Source: CBDCFL01 sp965216135 (lineage in GTDB: Bacteria; Pseudomonadota; Alphaproteobacteria; Rhodobacterales; Rhodobacteraceae). From it: a stretch of DNA of 64,000 nt. The stretch lies in the NCBI GenBank assembly GCA_965216135.1, contig CBDCFL010000023.1, positions 310,001 to 374,000 on the forward strand. Reading direction: 5' to 3'. Each line of letters opens with the position of its first letter. Position 1 is the first letter of the stretch. The position numbers were made by a program, and so were the translations under genes. This document shows positions 41,805-50,423 of this stretch, in pieces. The notes under the pieces are model-generated. The model had not been told where the DNA came from. It ran no database searches and was given only the letters and a program-made list of their open reading frames with translations.

Positions 41805-42686
41805 TCAGCCGCGCGCCGCGGTTGAACCATCAAACAGCGCGACCAATCCCTTGATCTCGCGCTGCATGTGTTCGCGAAACAATGTGACACGCTTGGTATT
41901 GCGCAGATCGCGGTGATAAAGCAGCCAAAGCCCAAGGTCATGCTCTGGCTCGGGCTGGCGAAACCTTACCAGTTCGGGATCGCTGTCGCCCATGAAACAG
42001 GCCAGATAAGCGACCCCAAGACCCTCTTTCAACGCGGCGACTGTCAATGATGTCTCGTCGACGTAAAGCTCGTGATCGGCTTGCGGGCGGGCCTGTTTGG
42101 TCCATGTTTTGTGGTAGTCACAGCATTCAACGCCGATCCATTTTTCTGCCGTTTGGCCCGCTGCAAGTGCGGCGCAATAGTCAACCGACCCATAAACCGC
42201 CGAGGCAACGGTCGTCAGCCTTGTGCCGATCAGCGTTTCCAGCGGTGAATTGGTTTGCCGCAAGGCCACATCCGCGTCGCGTTCGGCCAGCTGCACGGTA
42301 TCGTTGGTGACCTGCACGCTCAACTCGATATTCGGGTATGCGGCGCTGAAGCGGGCGAAGATCGGCATCAGGACGGATGAGGCCATGTTGGCGATCGCCG
42401 CGATGCGCAGCTCTCCGGCGACATCATCGCTTTGGCCAGCGCTGGTCGCTTCAAACGCCAGAAATTCCTGTTCGATTCTGCTGGCAGAGCGTTTCAGCTC
42501 TTCACCCGCTTCGGTCAGCACATAACCCGCTGTATCGCGTTCGACCAACGGCGTCGCGAGTTGCCTTTCCAGCGCGCGAATGCGGCGCGAGACGGTGGAA
42601 TGCTGCACGCCCAGCCGTTTGGCGGCATTGCTGAACGATCCCTCGCGCGCGAACGCCAGCCATAACCGCGCGTCGTCCCAATTCAT
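41805..42686 (-). CDS. LysR-family transcriptional regulator (divergent from osmC)
   Basis: About 293 residues from ATG at 42686 (MNWDDARLWLAFAREGSFS), preferred over an upstream in-frame start at 42767 that would overlap the promoter of osmC. Winged helix-turn-helix at about residues 5-62 (SNAAKRLGVQHSTVSRRIRA) and a LysR substrate domain from about residue 90. It is divergently transcribed from the osmC-globin-GFA genes, the classic arrangement for a LysR regulator and its targets. Effector unknown. Confidence 0.9.
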   Translation of the reverse strand: MNWDDARLWLAFAREGSFSNAAKRLGVQHSTVSRRIRALERQLATPLVERDTAGYVLTEAGEELKRSASRIEQEFLAFEATSAGQSDDVAGELRIAAIANMASSVLMPIFARFSAAYPNIELSVQVTNDTVQLAERDADVALRQTNSPLETLIGTRLTTVASAVYGSVDYCAALAAGQTAEKWIGVECCDYHKTWTKQARPQADHELYVDETSLTVAALKEGLGVAYLACFMGDSDPELVRFRQPEPEHDLGLWLLYHRDLRNTKRVTLFREHMQREIKGLVALFDGSTAARG

Positions 42687-42701
42687 GCAGCCCTCCCCCG
42701 C

Positions 42702-42715
42702 GTGCATGTATGCAC
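42702..42715. promoter_or_regulatory. Candidate LysR operator between the LysR gene and osmC
   Basis: GTGCAT-GT-ATGCAC has perfect 6-bp arms around a 2-bp spacer and lies 16 bp upstream of the LysR start and about 90 bp before osmC. Palindromes in such divergent gaps are commonly bound by the LysR protein; the assignment is positional. Confidence 0.5.
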
Positions 42716-42807
42716 ACTGATTGTTGATTTTTTGCCAATTCCCAAAAACGTGCCCGAGTGCGACCATTTTGGCAATGGCAACATGCGACGCTAACAGGGA
42801 GACTACG

Positions 42808-43323
42808 ATGTCCGTGGAACAAATTCAGAAATCGGTCAACAATGTTATCACCTACCTAAAAGAGAATCCTGAAGAGGCCAAAAGCACCAGCCCGCCGATT
42901 ACTGCGATCATGGAAGATGGATTGCGGTGCCGGGCCACCGGGGCGAATGGCCGGTCGATTGTGACGGACATGCCGGAAGCAGTCGGGGGTGGCGGCACAG
43001 CGCCCTCTCCGGGTTGGTTGATGTCTGCATCGCTCGCAACCTGCGACGCCACAAGAATAGCATTGCGCGCCGCAGAGTTGGGAATAACGCTGGATACACT
43101 CGAGGTTGCGGTAGAGAGCGTTGACGACGACCGCGGCCTTTTCGGCATAGACTCGTCGGTTCCAGCCGGACCCTTAAGCGTACAAACCCGCGTTACCATT
43201 GGAGCCAGCGGAGCGTCGGAAAATGTTCTGCGCGAGATCGTTGATTATGCGGTGATCCATTCACCGGTGGCCGATAATTGTCGCCGCGCAATACCGACAA
43301 AGGTCGAGGTCAGCGTCGCCTGA
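42808..43323 (+). CDS. OsmC/Ohr-family protein
   Basis: 171-residue OsmC-fold protein (thiol-dependent hydroperoxide reduction in characterised members). ATG at 42808 (MSVEQIQKSVNNVITYL) follows AACAGGGAGACTACG, with a good ribosome binding site. The two family cysteines are in SLATCDATRIALRA (about residue 75) and SPVADNCRRAIP (about 158). It is the first gene of a plus-strand set with a truncated haemoglobin and a GFA protein. Confidence 0.88.
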   Translation: MSVEQIQKSVNNVITYLKENPEEAKSTSPPITAIMEDGLRCRATGANGRSIVTDMPEAVGGGGTAPSPGWLMSASLATCDATRIALRAAELGITLDTLEVAVESVDDDRGLFGIDSSVPAGPLSVQTRVTIGASGASENVLREIVDYAVIHSPVADNCRRAIPTKVEVSVA

Positions 43324-43353
43324 GCGCTCAACTCCAAACAAGGAAGCACCACA

Positions 43354-43722
43354 ATGACAAACTCACTTTACACCCGCCTTGGCGGCTATGATGCCATTGC
43401 GATGTTCGCTACCACGCTGATTGGCCGGGCGCAAAATGATGAAGTTCTGGGACGCTTCTGGACCAACCGGGGCGAAGACCGGAACGCGCGTGATTTGCAA
43501 ATTCTGATCGACTATCTGGTAAACCAGACCGGCGGCCAGATGTATTATACCGGCCGTGACATGGGCCTTGCCCACAAGGGCATGGGCATAACAGATGGCG
43601 ATTGGGACCGGTTCATTGACATCGTCATCGGCGTTGCTGGCGAATTGGGTGTGGGTGAGACCGAGGGCGGCGAGGTTTTGGCGTTCCTGAACGGGCTGAA
43701 GGACGATATTGTCACCGTGTAG
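43354..43722 (+). CDS. Truncated haemoglobin (group 1-like)
   Basis: 122-residue 2-over-2 globin. MTNSLYTRLGGYDAIAMF matches the A/B helix start, GRFW the B-C corner region, TGGQMYYTGRDMGLAHKGM carries the Gly-Gly motif and the proximal His (about residue 71). Such proteins bind O2 or NO and several detoxify NO. It lies 30 bp after osmC and about 45 bp before the GFA gene. Confidence 0.88.
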   Translation: MTNSLYTRLGGYDAIAMFATTLIGRAQNDEVLGRFWTNRGEDRNARDLQILIDYLVNQTGGQMYYTGRDMGLAHKGMGITDGDWDRFIDIVIGVAGELGVGETEGGEVLAFLNGLKDDIVTV

Positions 43723-43767
43723 ACTGCCCCCGGATTGATTGCAGACCAGCGAAGGGACTTAGACCTG

Positions 43768-44262
43768 ATGACCGACAAATTTGAAAAATGCCAGGGGGGC
43801 TGCACCTGCGGGCAGGTCCGCTACGAAGTCAAAGCCTCACCCCTTATCGTCCATGCCTGCCATTGCCGTTGGTGCCAGCGCCAAACCGGCGGTCCGCACG
43901 CGATCAACGCACTTTACGAAGCGGAACTGATCGCGCTGACCAAGGGCGAAGTTGAAACAATCCTGACCCCCTCACCCAGCGGCAAGGGCCAGATCATCGC
44001 CAGATGCCCAACCTGCAAAATCGCGGTCTGGAGCAATTATGAATTCGGCGGAATGCGCGAACGGGTGCTGTTCTTGCGCGTCAGGACACTTGACAACCCG
44101 GACCTGATACCGCCGGACGTGCACATTTATACGACTACGAAAATGCCCTGGTACATGATACCGGATGATCACTATGCGGTTGACGAATTCTATAAGCCGC
44201 GCAGCACATGGTCGCAGGAAAGTCTGGACCGATACGACGCGTGGAAGGCCGCGACGGGCTGA
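43768..44262 (+). CDS. GFA-family (glutathione-dependent formaldehyde-activating-like) zinc protein
   Basis: 164 residues from ATG at 43768 (MTDKFEKCQGGCTCG). GFA/CENP-V fold with zinc-ligand motifs CTCG (about residues 12-15), CHCRWC (about 32-37) and CPTC (about 78-81). In Paracoccus, Gfa promotes formation of S-hydroxymethylglutathione; most homologues have no proven substrate. It is probably co-transcribed with osmC and the globin, suggesting a glutathione-linked or nitrosative-stress role. Confidence 0.88.
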   Translation: MTDKFEKCQGGCTCGQVRYEVKASPLIVHACHCRWCQRQTGGPHAINALYEAELIALTKGEVETILTPSPSGKGQIIARCPTCKIAVWSNYEFGGMRERVLFLRVRTLDNPDLIPPDVHIYTTTKMPWYMIPDDHYAVDEFYKPRSTWSQESLDRYDAWKAATG

Positions 44263-44283
44263 TAGCCCAATCCCGGGCAGGGA

Positions 44284-44817
44284 TCACCCCTGTTTCGTCA
44301 CCTGCGTGAATTCAAGCTCGACCGGCGTGGCCCGCCCGAAGATCGAAACCGTGACCTTCAGGCGCTGATTGTCGTCGTCCACTTCCTCGACCATGCCGTC
44401 AAAACCTTCAAACGGCCCGTCGCTGACCGAGACCTTTTCGCCGATTTCGTAAAAGATCAGCGTGCGCGGCGATTCAGCGCCTTCCTCGACGCGGTTCAGA
44501 ATCTGGTTGACCTCGTCATCGCGCATCGGCATCGGCTTACCCTGGGAGCCCAAAAACCCGGTGACCCGTTTGATCGAATTGATCAAATGGTAGCCCTTGT
44601 CGGACATCTCCATGCGCACCAGTACATAACCCGGCATGAACCGCCGCTCGGCTGTCACCTTCTTTCCGCGCCTGATTTCGATGACTTCCTCGGTGGGAAC
44701 CAGAACCTCCTCGATCTCGTCTTCCAAACCCGCATCTACGACAGAATGTTTGATCTGTTCGGCGATCTTTTTTTCGAAATTGGATAGAACGCTGACCGAA
44801 TACCACCGCTTCGCCAT
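44284..44817 (-). CDS. nusG: Transcription termination/antitermination factor NusG
   Basis: 177 residues: MAKRWYSVSVLSNFEKKIAE, the NGN domain segment GYVLVRMEMSDKGYHLINSI and the C-terminal KOW domain (SDGPFEGFDGMVEEVD). It couples RNA polymerase to S10 or Rho. secE, normally immediately upstream, is 5.3 kb away here, and the stop faces the GFA gene across 20 bp. Confidence 0.98.
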   Translation of the reverse strand: MAKRWYSVSVLSNFEKKIAEQIKHSVVDAGLEDEIEEVLVPTEEVIEIRRGKKVTAERRFMPGYVLVRMEMSDKGYHLINSIKRVTGFLGSQGKPMPMRDDEVNQILNRVEEGAESPRTLIFYEIGEKVSVSDGPFEGFDGMVEEVDDDNQRLKVTVSIFGRATPVELEFTQVTKQG

Positions 44818-45019
44818 TTTGCTTTCAACCCTTGCTTCAGCCCGGGCATGTGCCCGATTTCTTGCGATTTTCCCCAGGATAAACAGCTTCCGTCACTCAA
44901 ATCAGATGTCAGCAGTGTCGGGGGAAGTCGAGGGCGCTTTTAGACACCGCCGGGCGGGATTTCAAGGACTTTGGTCGGGGCCGCAAATTGGAGCGTGATC
45001 AGCGCAATTTGGTCCCCAA

Positions 45020-45940
45020 TCAGGTCATCACCCTGTCGCTCTCCGGCCCGGTCGTGGCAATCGCGGCGACAAAGTCCAGATAAGCGGCGCGCAAGTGGTT
45101 GGTCCCGACATTGGGCGGCCACAAAGCATAGATGCTGTAATCCGCCGCATCCCACTGCGGCAGTACTTCGACCAGGTGATTTGCCAACAGGGCTTCGTGA
45201 ACGAAGAAATCCGGTAGCAATACCAGGCCACCGCCCTCTTCGGCGATGCGTCTGGCCGCGAAGCCTGAGTTGACAGATATGCGATGCCGAGGATGGAGAT
45301 CTGCGCTCGCCCCCTGCATCGCCGAATTCTTTAGGGAAATCCGCGCCGACGCGTCGACCATGCCGATCAGTTCCATGGCTTCCAGATCGCCCGGCCCTTG
45401 CGGATCGGGGTGGGCGCGCAGGTATTGCGGTACCGCGCACAATTTCATCCGCCCGTCGACCAGCTTCCTGGCAATCAGCGCCGAATCCGGTAGCGGACCC
45501 AGCCGAAAACCTAAGTCAAAACCATCGCCGACAAGGTCACGCGGCGTATCGTCGAAGCTCATCGCAATCTCGACCTTCGTGTGGTGCCGGATAAAGGTCG
45601 CGGTTCGGGTGACAAAGCGGGAATATTGCAAAATCGCCGGCGCGATGATGTTCAGCCTGCCGGTCGGATTGGCACTTTGCTGGCCGATGTCGCCGATCCC
45701 GGCCTCGGCCGCCTGCACCATTGCCCTGGCCGCAGCCGCCAGTCGTTCGCCCGCCGCCGTGAAGCTCAGTTTTCGCGTCGTCCGGTAAATCAGCGGCGTG
45801 TCAACAAAACGCTCCAGCGCGGTTACGTGATAGCTGACAACCGAGGCGGACATGCCCATGCGCTGTGCCGCCCCGCTGAACGAGCCCGCATTTGCAACGG
45901 TCGCGTAGATGGCCATGCCGCGCAATTGGTCAAACATCAT
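45020..45940 (-). CDS. LysR-family transcriptional regulator
   Basis: 306 residues: MMFDQLRGMAIYATVANAGS and a helix-turn-helix with FSGAAQRMGMSASVVSYHVTA (split after 20: FSGAAQRMGMSASVVSYHVT). The substrate domain begins near residue 90. It is the CrgA/DmlR-like class by its N-terminus. It was probably divergent from the secreted NTF2-like gene at 47416, but IS630 element B and its debris now lie between them. Confidence 0.88.
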   Translation of the reverse strand: MMFDQLRGMAIYATVANAGSFSGAAQRMGMSASVVSYHVTALERFVDTPLIYRTTRKLSFTAAGERLAAAARAMVQAAEAGIGDIGQQSANPTGRLNIIAPAILQYSRFVTRTATFIRHHTKVEIAMSFDDTPRDLVGDGFDLGFRLGPLPDSALIARKLVDGRMKLCAVPQYLRAHPDPQGPGDLEAMELIGMVDASARISLKNSAMQGASADLHPRHRISVNSGFAARRIAEEGGGLVLLPDFFVHEALLANHLVEVLPQWDAADYSIYALWPPNVGTNHLRAAYLDFVAAIATTGPESDRVMT

Positions 45941-45973
45941 TCCACCAGATTTTCGAATAATAACTTTGAATTA

Positions 45974-47275
45974 ATACCAACGGCCCTAGTCGTTGACCGT
46001 TTTGGCCCATTGTCTGGTAGTGATTGACGTGATTGCGGTTTTGTCGTTTGCAAAGAAGTTCCATGCTTCGCAACACCTGTCGACGATCTGCTCATAATTG
46101 TCGAAGACGGATATGGCGAGCTTGTTGGCACGCAGATAAGCCCACACATTTTCCATCGGGTTGAGTTCAGGGGAATAGGGCGGGAGTTTGAGCAGGGTGA
46201 TGTTGTCGGGTACCTCCAGCTCTGCCGAACCGTGCCAGCCAGCGCCATCCAGAATGAGAAGGGCATGTGCGCCCGATGCGACGGTTTTAGCGATCTCGGC
46301 GAGATGCGCGCTCATGGCCTGTGTGTCGGCATGTGGCATGATCAGAGCGGCCGCTTCAGCCCGTTCCGGGCAGACGGCGCCGAAAATGTAGCTCCAGATA
46401 TAGCGGGTGTCGCGCGGGGCACGGGGGCGTGTTCCACGCTCGGCCCAGATACGGGTGAGCGTGCCCTGCTGGCCAACCCGCGCTTCATCCTGAAACCATA
46501 TCTCCAGGGGCTTGCTGCGGGCTGTTTCCGGCAAGGCTGCTTCTACCTCTGCGGCGAAGTTTTTTTAAAAGCCTCCTGTGCATCCGGGTCGGATTTCGGA
46601 TGCTGCGGGCGCGCCGACAGACGCCGAAAGCCCAGGCTTGCCAATTGTTTGCCAACAGTTCGCTCATGCATGGTGACGCCGAAGCGCTCTTCGATCTTGC
46701 GTTTCAGATCAATGCGCCGCCAGCGCACAACCCCATCGGTTTCGGGGTCGGGACCCGCCCGAACCATTTCCGCCAACTCCTCCTTCTGTGCCGCGCTCAG
46801 CAGACAGGGTGGATCCGGCGGGCGACGGTTGAACAGGCCCGACACGCCCTCCGCATTGTAACGGTGGGCCCAATCCCGCAGCGTCTGCCGATCCATGCCG
46901 CAGTTTTCTGCCGCCGTCTTCAACCCCATCCAGAACCAGGGCAATCGCTCCGTCGCGCCGCTTTCCCATCCCGGCACCGCGCCGCTTCCTGGCGAAGCTC
47001 GCCTGCGGACTTGTCTTTGCGCGTAATCCTTACTCTGAATCAACCCCATCCAGAACCAGGGCAATCGCCAACATCCGTCGCGCCGCTTTCCCATCCCGGC
47101 ACCGCGCCGCTTCCTGGCGAAGCTCGCCTGCGCCTTGTCTTTGCGCGTAATCCTTACTGACTTGTCTTTGCGCGTAATCCTTACTGCCATCAAAGCCTCC
47201 CTTGCCTTGATGCCACTGAATCAGATCACGCCGCTCGTGGGAATCCCCTTGAGTCAAATCTGGGGGCCGTTGGTA
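45974..47275 (-). mobile_element. IS630-type element B, copy 3 (about 1,302 bp, with internal duplication)
   Basis: TA flanks at 45972-45973 and 47276-47277. The orfB half matches copy 1. In the orfA half, the stretch encoding the orfA N-terminus (CAACCCCATCCAGAACCAGG onward, about 115 bp) appears twice, near 46920-47035 and 47040-47158, with short deletions at each join, which makes this copy about 140 bp longer than copy 1. Same orientation as the other two copies. Confidence 0.82.
45986..47193 (-). pseudogene. IS630-family transposase with garbled orfA (element B copy 3)
   Basis: orfB (46534-45986) is complete with WFQDEARVG, LILDGAGWHG and SPELNPMENVW. orfA still opens at 47193 and runs to 46543, but its first 100 or so residues are rearranged: VRITRKDK occurs twice, and GDGKAARRM-type sequence is read in the wrong frame. 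Normal sequence resumes at KTAAENCGMDRQTLRDW. The A7 slippage run is retained. Probably inactive. Confidence 0.78.
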
Positions 47276-47292
47276 TAAGTCATCTAATGCCA

Positions 47293-47700
47293 GATCAAGC
47301 GGCCGCTTCAGCCCGTTCCGGGCACTGTAGCTCCAGATATAGCGGGTGTCGCGCGGGGCACGGGGGCGTGTTCCGTATCGGCTCGGTCAAACCGCGCAAA
47401 ACCGGGAGAAATCAGATGAACCGTAGCATGGTGACGCCGAAGCGCTCTTCGATCTTGCGTTTCAGATCAATGCGCCGCCAGCGCACAACCCCATCGGTTT
47501 CGGGGTCGGGACCCGCCCGAACCATTTCCGCCAACTCCTCCTTCTGTGCCGCGCTCAGCAGACAGGGTGGATCCGGCGGGCGACGGTTGAACAGGCCCGA
47601 CACGCCCTCCGCATTGTAACGGTGGGCCCAATCCCGCAGCGTCTGCCGATCCATGCCGCAGTTTTCTGCCGCCGTCTTGCGGTCAACCCCATCCAGAACC
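47293..47700. mobile_element. IS630 element B fragments mixed with host sequence
   Basis: 47293-47373 is an orfB segment (GCGGCCGCTTCAGCCCG onward) lacking an internal 15 or so bases. 47374-47427 looks like host DNA and includes a ribosome binding site and ATG at 47416. 47428-47700 is an orfA segment (from ATGGTGACGCCGAAGCG to CCATCCAGAACC). No IS ends or target duplications bound either piece, so they are not simple insertions. Confidence 0.7.
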
Positions 47701-48580
47701 GCATATGCGGCCGATACCGGTGCCATCGTCACCGCGGCAATGACAGAGATCAGCGTCAATAAAAACGTCGCCGCGGTCGATACCTTTTTCGCTGAACCCA
47801 TATGCGGCCGATACCGGTGCCATCGTCACCGCGGCAATGACAGAGATCAGCGTCAATAAAAACGTCGCCGCGGTCGATACCTTTTTCGCTGAACCCTACA
47901 TCCAGCACAATCAAACGGTCCCGACCGGGCTTGAGGCGTTCAAGGGCCTGCTTGGCGCGGTTGTCGATGGCAATCCCGATTTTAGCTACGAATTGGTGCG
48001 CGTCATCGCCGATGGCGATATCGGCATCGCCCATGGCGTTTTTGTCGGCTTCGGGCCGGTGCCGCTTGTGGCGTTTGACGTCTTTCGCGTCGAAGACGGG
48101 AAGATCGTCGAACATTGGGACAATCTCGCACCAGTCGGGAAATCCAACCCCTCTGGCCACAGCCAGACCGACGGCGCGACCGACATCGCAGACCTTGATC
48201 TTACTGATACAAACAAAGCGCTGGTCGGCGATTTTGTCACAGAGGTCATGATCGGCGGTGCCTTTGAGCGTTTGGGCGAATTTTTCGACGGCGATGCCTA
48301 TATCCAGCACAATTCCAACATCGCCGACGGCGTCAGCGGCCTGGGCGCGGGCCTGCAGGCGCTGGCCGAGGCCGGGATCACCATGCGGATTGCCAAGCTG
48401 CATAATGTCTATGGACAGGGCAATTTCGTGCTCGCCATCTCTGAAGGCGACATCAACGGACAGCCGACCGCGTTTTACGACCTCTTCCGCGTCGAGGCCG
48501 GCAAGATCGCCGAACACTGGGACATAATCTCCCCCATCCTGCCCGACGATCAGGCGGCGAATGCGAACGGGAAGTTTTGA
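47416..48580 (+). pseudogene. Secreted two-domain NTF2/SnoaL-like protein gene, 5' part destroyed
   Basis: GGGAGAAATCAG and ATG at 47416 (MNRS) look like the original start. After four codons the frame enters an IS630 fragment and stops at 47619. Host sequence resumes at 47701 with AYAADTGAIVTAAMTE, which looks like a signal-peptidase site (AYA|AD). The body, in frame from 47799 to 48580, has two SnoaL-like domains, each with a (Y)IQHN motif (AEPYIQHNQT; DAYIQHNSN) and a DxFRVExGKIxEHWD motif. A 97-bp tandem duplication (47702-47798 and 47799-47895) adds a frameshift. Only an unexported product from ATG at 47837 is possible now. Confidence 0.78.
47702..47895 (+). repeat. 97-bp perfect tandem duplication
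   Basis: CATATGCGGCCGATACCGGT onward to GCTGAACC occurs at 47702-47798 and again at 47799-47895. The unit is not a multiple of three, so it shifts the reading frame of the secreted NTF2-like gene. It spans the predicted signal-peptidase site and the start of domain 1. Confidence 0.9.
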
Positions 48581-48595
48581 ACAATTATCGAAATA

Positions 48596-48632
48596 GAGTC
48601 GGGTGGCCGAATACGGTCCCCGACTCAGTTTT
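48596..48632 (+). terminator. Probable intrinsic terminator after the NTF2-like gene
   Basis: 8-bp arms GAGTCGGG and CCCGACTC (48596-48626) are followed by AGTTTTG. The site is 16 bp after the stop codon of the NTF2-like gene. The T run is short. Confidence 0.55.
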
Positions 48633-48683
48633 GCCCTGAGCGCCGCCAACGGAAATCCGGCCTGTGCCCCGGACTACCAAGCG

Positions 48684-48826
48684 CTACACACCTGACCGGA
48701 TGAGCAGATCGACGAAGAAGAAATAGATCGCCGTCAGCGTCGCCATCACGAACACCATGCCGGTGCCTTGGACACTTCGGCCCGCACCTGCTGGACAAAC
48801 TGAAGCGGATTTATGGTATTGGCCAT
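48684..48826 (-). pseudogene. Degenerate second secE
   Basis: From ATG at 48826 the sequence reads MANTINPLQFVQQVRAEVSK, closely like the intact SecE start. About 34 bp (the VVWPSRREVLLTT region) are then missing, which shifts the frame. Beyond the gap GMVFVMATLTAIYFFFVD and LLIRSGV continue in another frame and stop at TAG 48684, lacking the last residues. The nucleotide sequence differs from secE at many third positions, so it is a diverged homologue rather than a recent duplicate. It sits between the NTF2-like and Hint genes. Confidence 0.85.
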
Positions 48827-49014
48827 GGTCAATTCCATCTGAGATCGGACATACGGCAGGTACGGGGTTGGTGCGGTATTTCAAGTGGCGCAGTGTTGCA
48901 ACAGCTTTCAGGTACTTGCCCAAGAAAACGTACGAAACGCGCCAAAATGCCACCGCATAACCCGGTCTTAATCATACCGCCCGATGCTTGCCAGAATTCG
49001 AAGGAGGCGTACGC

Positions 49015-50055
49015 ATGGCCGGCTATATTTCCGAGGTATTTTATGCAGGTGATGCGGACACTGATTTTGTCGAAATCGCCGTGCCCACCGGAACCGATGT
49101 GTCATCCTATACGGTTCTGCACTACGATAGTTCTGGTAGCACTTCGGGCACGATGACTTTGGGCTCCATTGCGTCGAGCATCGGTGGCAGCGACGTCTAT
49201 CTGCTAGACAATTCCACAGCCGGTTTTGACGAAATCCTGAGTGTCGACGCAATTGCATTGGTAGACGATCTGGGCAATGTCAGCCAGTTCATTTCGTTCG
49301 GCGGGACCGTGACAGCTACCGAAGGTGCAGCAGACGGGATGACCGCCACCGCGGTCGCGCAGGCCACCGGTGACAGCTCAGTGGAAACTAATGACGGCGG
49401 CGCAACCTATTTTTCGCAGACCGCTCCCAACCCCGGCTCCATCCCTTGCTACGCCCCCGGCACCATGATCGACACGCCAGACGGCCCGCGCACCATTGAA
49501 ACGCTTCTGCCCGGCGATCTGGTGGTGACGCTGGATCACGGCCCACAGCCGATAAAATGGGTCCGCGCCGGAGAACAGCCGCTGGAAACGCAGCCGTACG
49601 ACGCCAGACCGGTGTTGATCGAGGCAGGTGCCCTGGGGCCAGACAGGCCGGCGCGCGATCTGATCGTCTCGCCGCAGCACCGCATCCTTGTCGGCGCACT
49701 CGGCCAGCTTGGCGCACTTGGCGAAGGGCAGGCCTTTGCCCCGGCCAAGGCGCTCACCGACCTGCCGGGTATCCGCTTCATGCGCGGCAAGCGATTGATC
49801 ACGTGGATCCATTTTGCCTGCGCCAACCACGAAGTTGTTACTGCCAACGGCTGCGCGTCAGAATCGCTCCTGCTCGGGCGAATGGTGCTCAATGCGTTGA
49901 CCGGACATCAGCGCCAATCCCTGCACCGCCTGTTCGGGCTACAAGCCTCGTCCGGCGTCGCGCTGAACGGCCCACCCGCACGGCCCTGCCTGAGCGTTGG
50001 GGCGGTCAGAAAACTGCTCGGCAACTATCGCCAATCAGATCGCGCAGCCGCCTGA
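49015..50055 (+). CDS. Hint-domain protein
   Basis: 346 residues from ATG at 49015 (MAGYISEVFYAGDADTDFVE), preceded by AAGGAGG. The N-terminal 145 residues are an acidic beta-rich domain resembling lamin-tail or adhesin-like modules (PTGTDVSSYTVLHYDSSG). The Hint (hedgehog/intein) domain starts at CYAPGTMIDTPDGPRTIETL (about residue 143, nucleophile Cys) and has SPQHRILVG with the conserved His (about 222). In Rhodobacterales such proteins are common, are thought to be exported, and may undergo self-cleavage. A C-extein is absent: about 100 residues of further Hint-associated sequence follow. It converges on secE. Confidence 0.88.
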   Translation: MAGYISEVFYAGDADTDFVEIAVPTGTDVSSYTVLHYDSSGSTSGTMTLGSIASSIGGSDVYLLDNSTAGFDEILSVDAIALVDDLGNVSQFISFGGTVTATEGAADGMTATAVAQATGDSSVETNDGGATYFSQTAPNPGSIPCYAPGTMIDTPDGPRTIETLLPGDLVVTLDHGPQPIKWVRAGEQPLETQPYDARPVLIEAGALGPDRPARDLIVSPQHRILVGALGQLGALGEGQAFAPAKALTDLPGIRFMRGKRLITWIHFACANHEVVTANGCASESLLLGRMVLNALTGHQRQSLHRLFGLQASSGVALNGPPARPCLSVGAVRKLLGNYRQSDRAAA

Positions 50056-50110
50056 CCGCTTTCAGATATTCGTCAAAAAGTTGAACAAAAACGCGCCTCG
50101 GCGCTCGGAT

Positions 50111-50311
50111 TTACCCGAAAAACCCCAGTACGCCCTCAAGCCCTGAGCGGATGATCAGGTCCACGAAAAAGAAAAATATCGCCGTCAGCGTGGCCATCAC
50201 AAACACCATGCCGGTGGTCAGCAACACTTCGCGCCGGCTTGGCCAGACGACCTTGGAAACCTCAGCGCGGACCTGTTGGATGAACTGAAGCGGGTTGATG
50301 GTGCGGGCCAT
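50111..50311 (-). CDS. secE: Preprotein translocase subunit SecE
   Basis: 66 residues: amphipathic N-terminal helix (MARTINPLQFIQQVRAEVSK), the conserved VVWPSRREV segment and one membrane segment (MVFVMATLTAIFFFFVDLII). It forms the SecYEG channel with SecY and SecG. nusG, its usual downstream partner, is 5.3 kb away. tRNA-Trp, often upstream of secE, is at 58.4 kb. Confidence 0.96.
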   Translation of the reverse strand: MARTINPLQFIQQVRAEVSKVVWPSRREVLLTTGMVFVMATLTAIFFFFVDLIIRSGLEGVLGFFG

Positions 50312-50423
50312 ATGCTGGTGTCCTTGGGGCTGGTCTGGCAGGCCAGATACGGGGTTTGATGGGTGGTTTCAAGGGCGCGCACCCACGCGGCGGTTCAATT
50401 CAGCGTGCACTGCCGCTCGGCCC

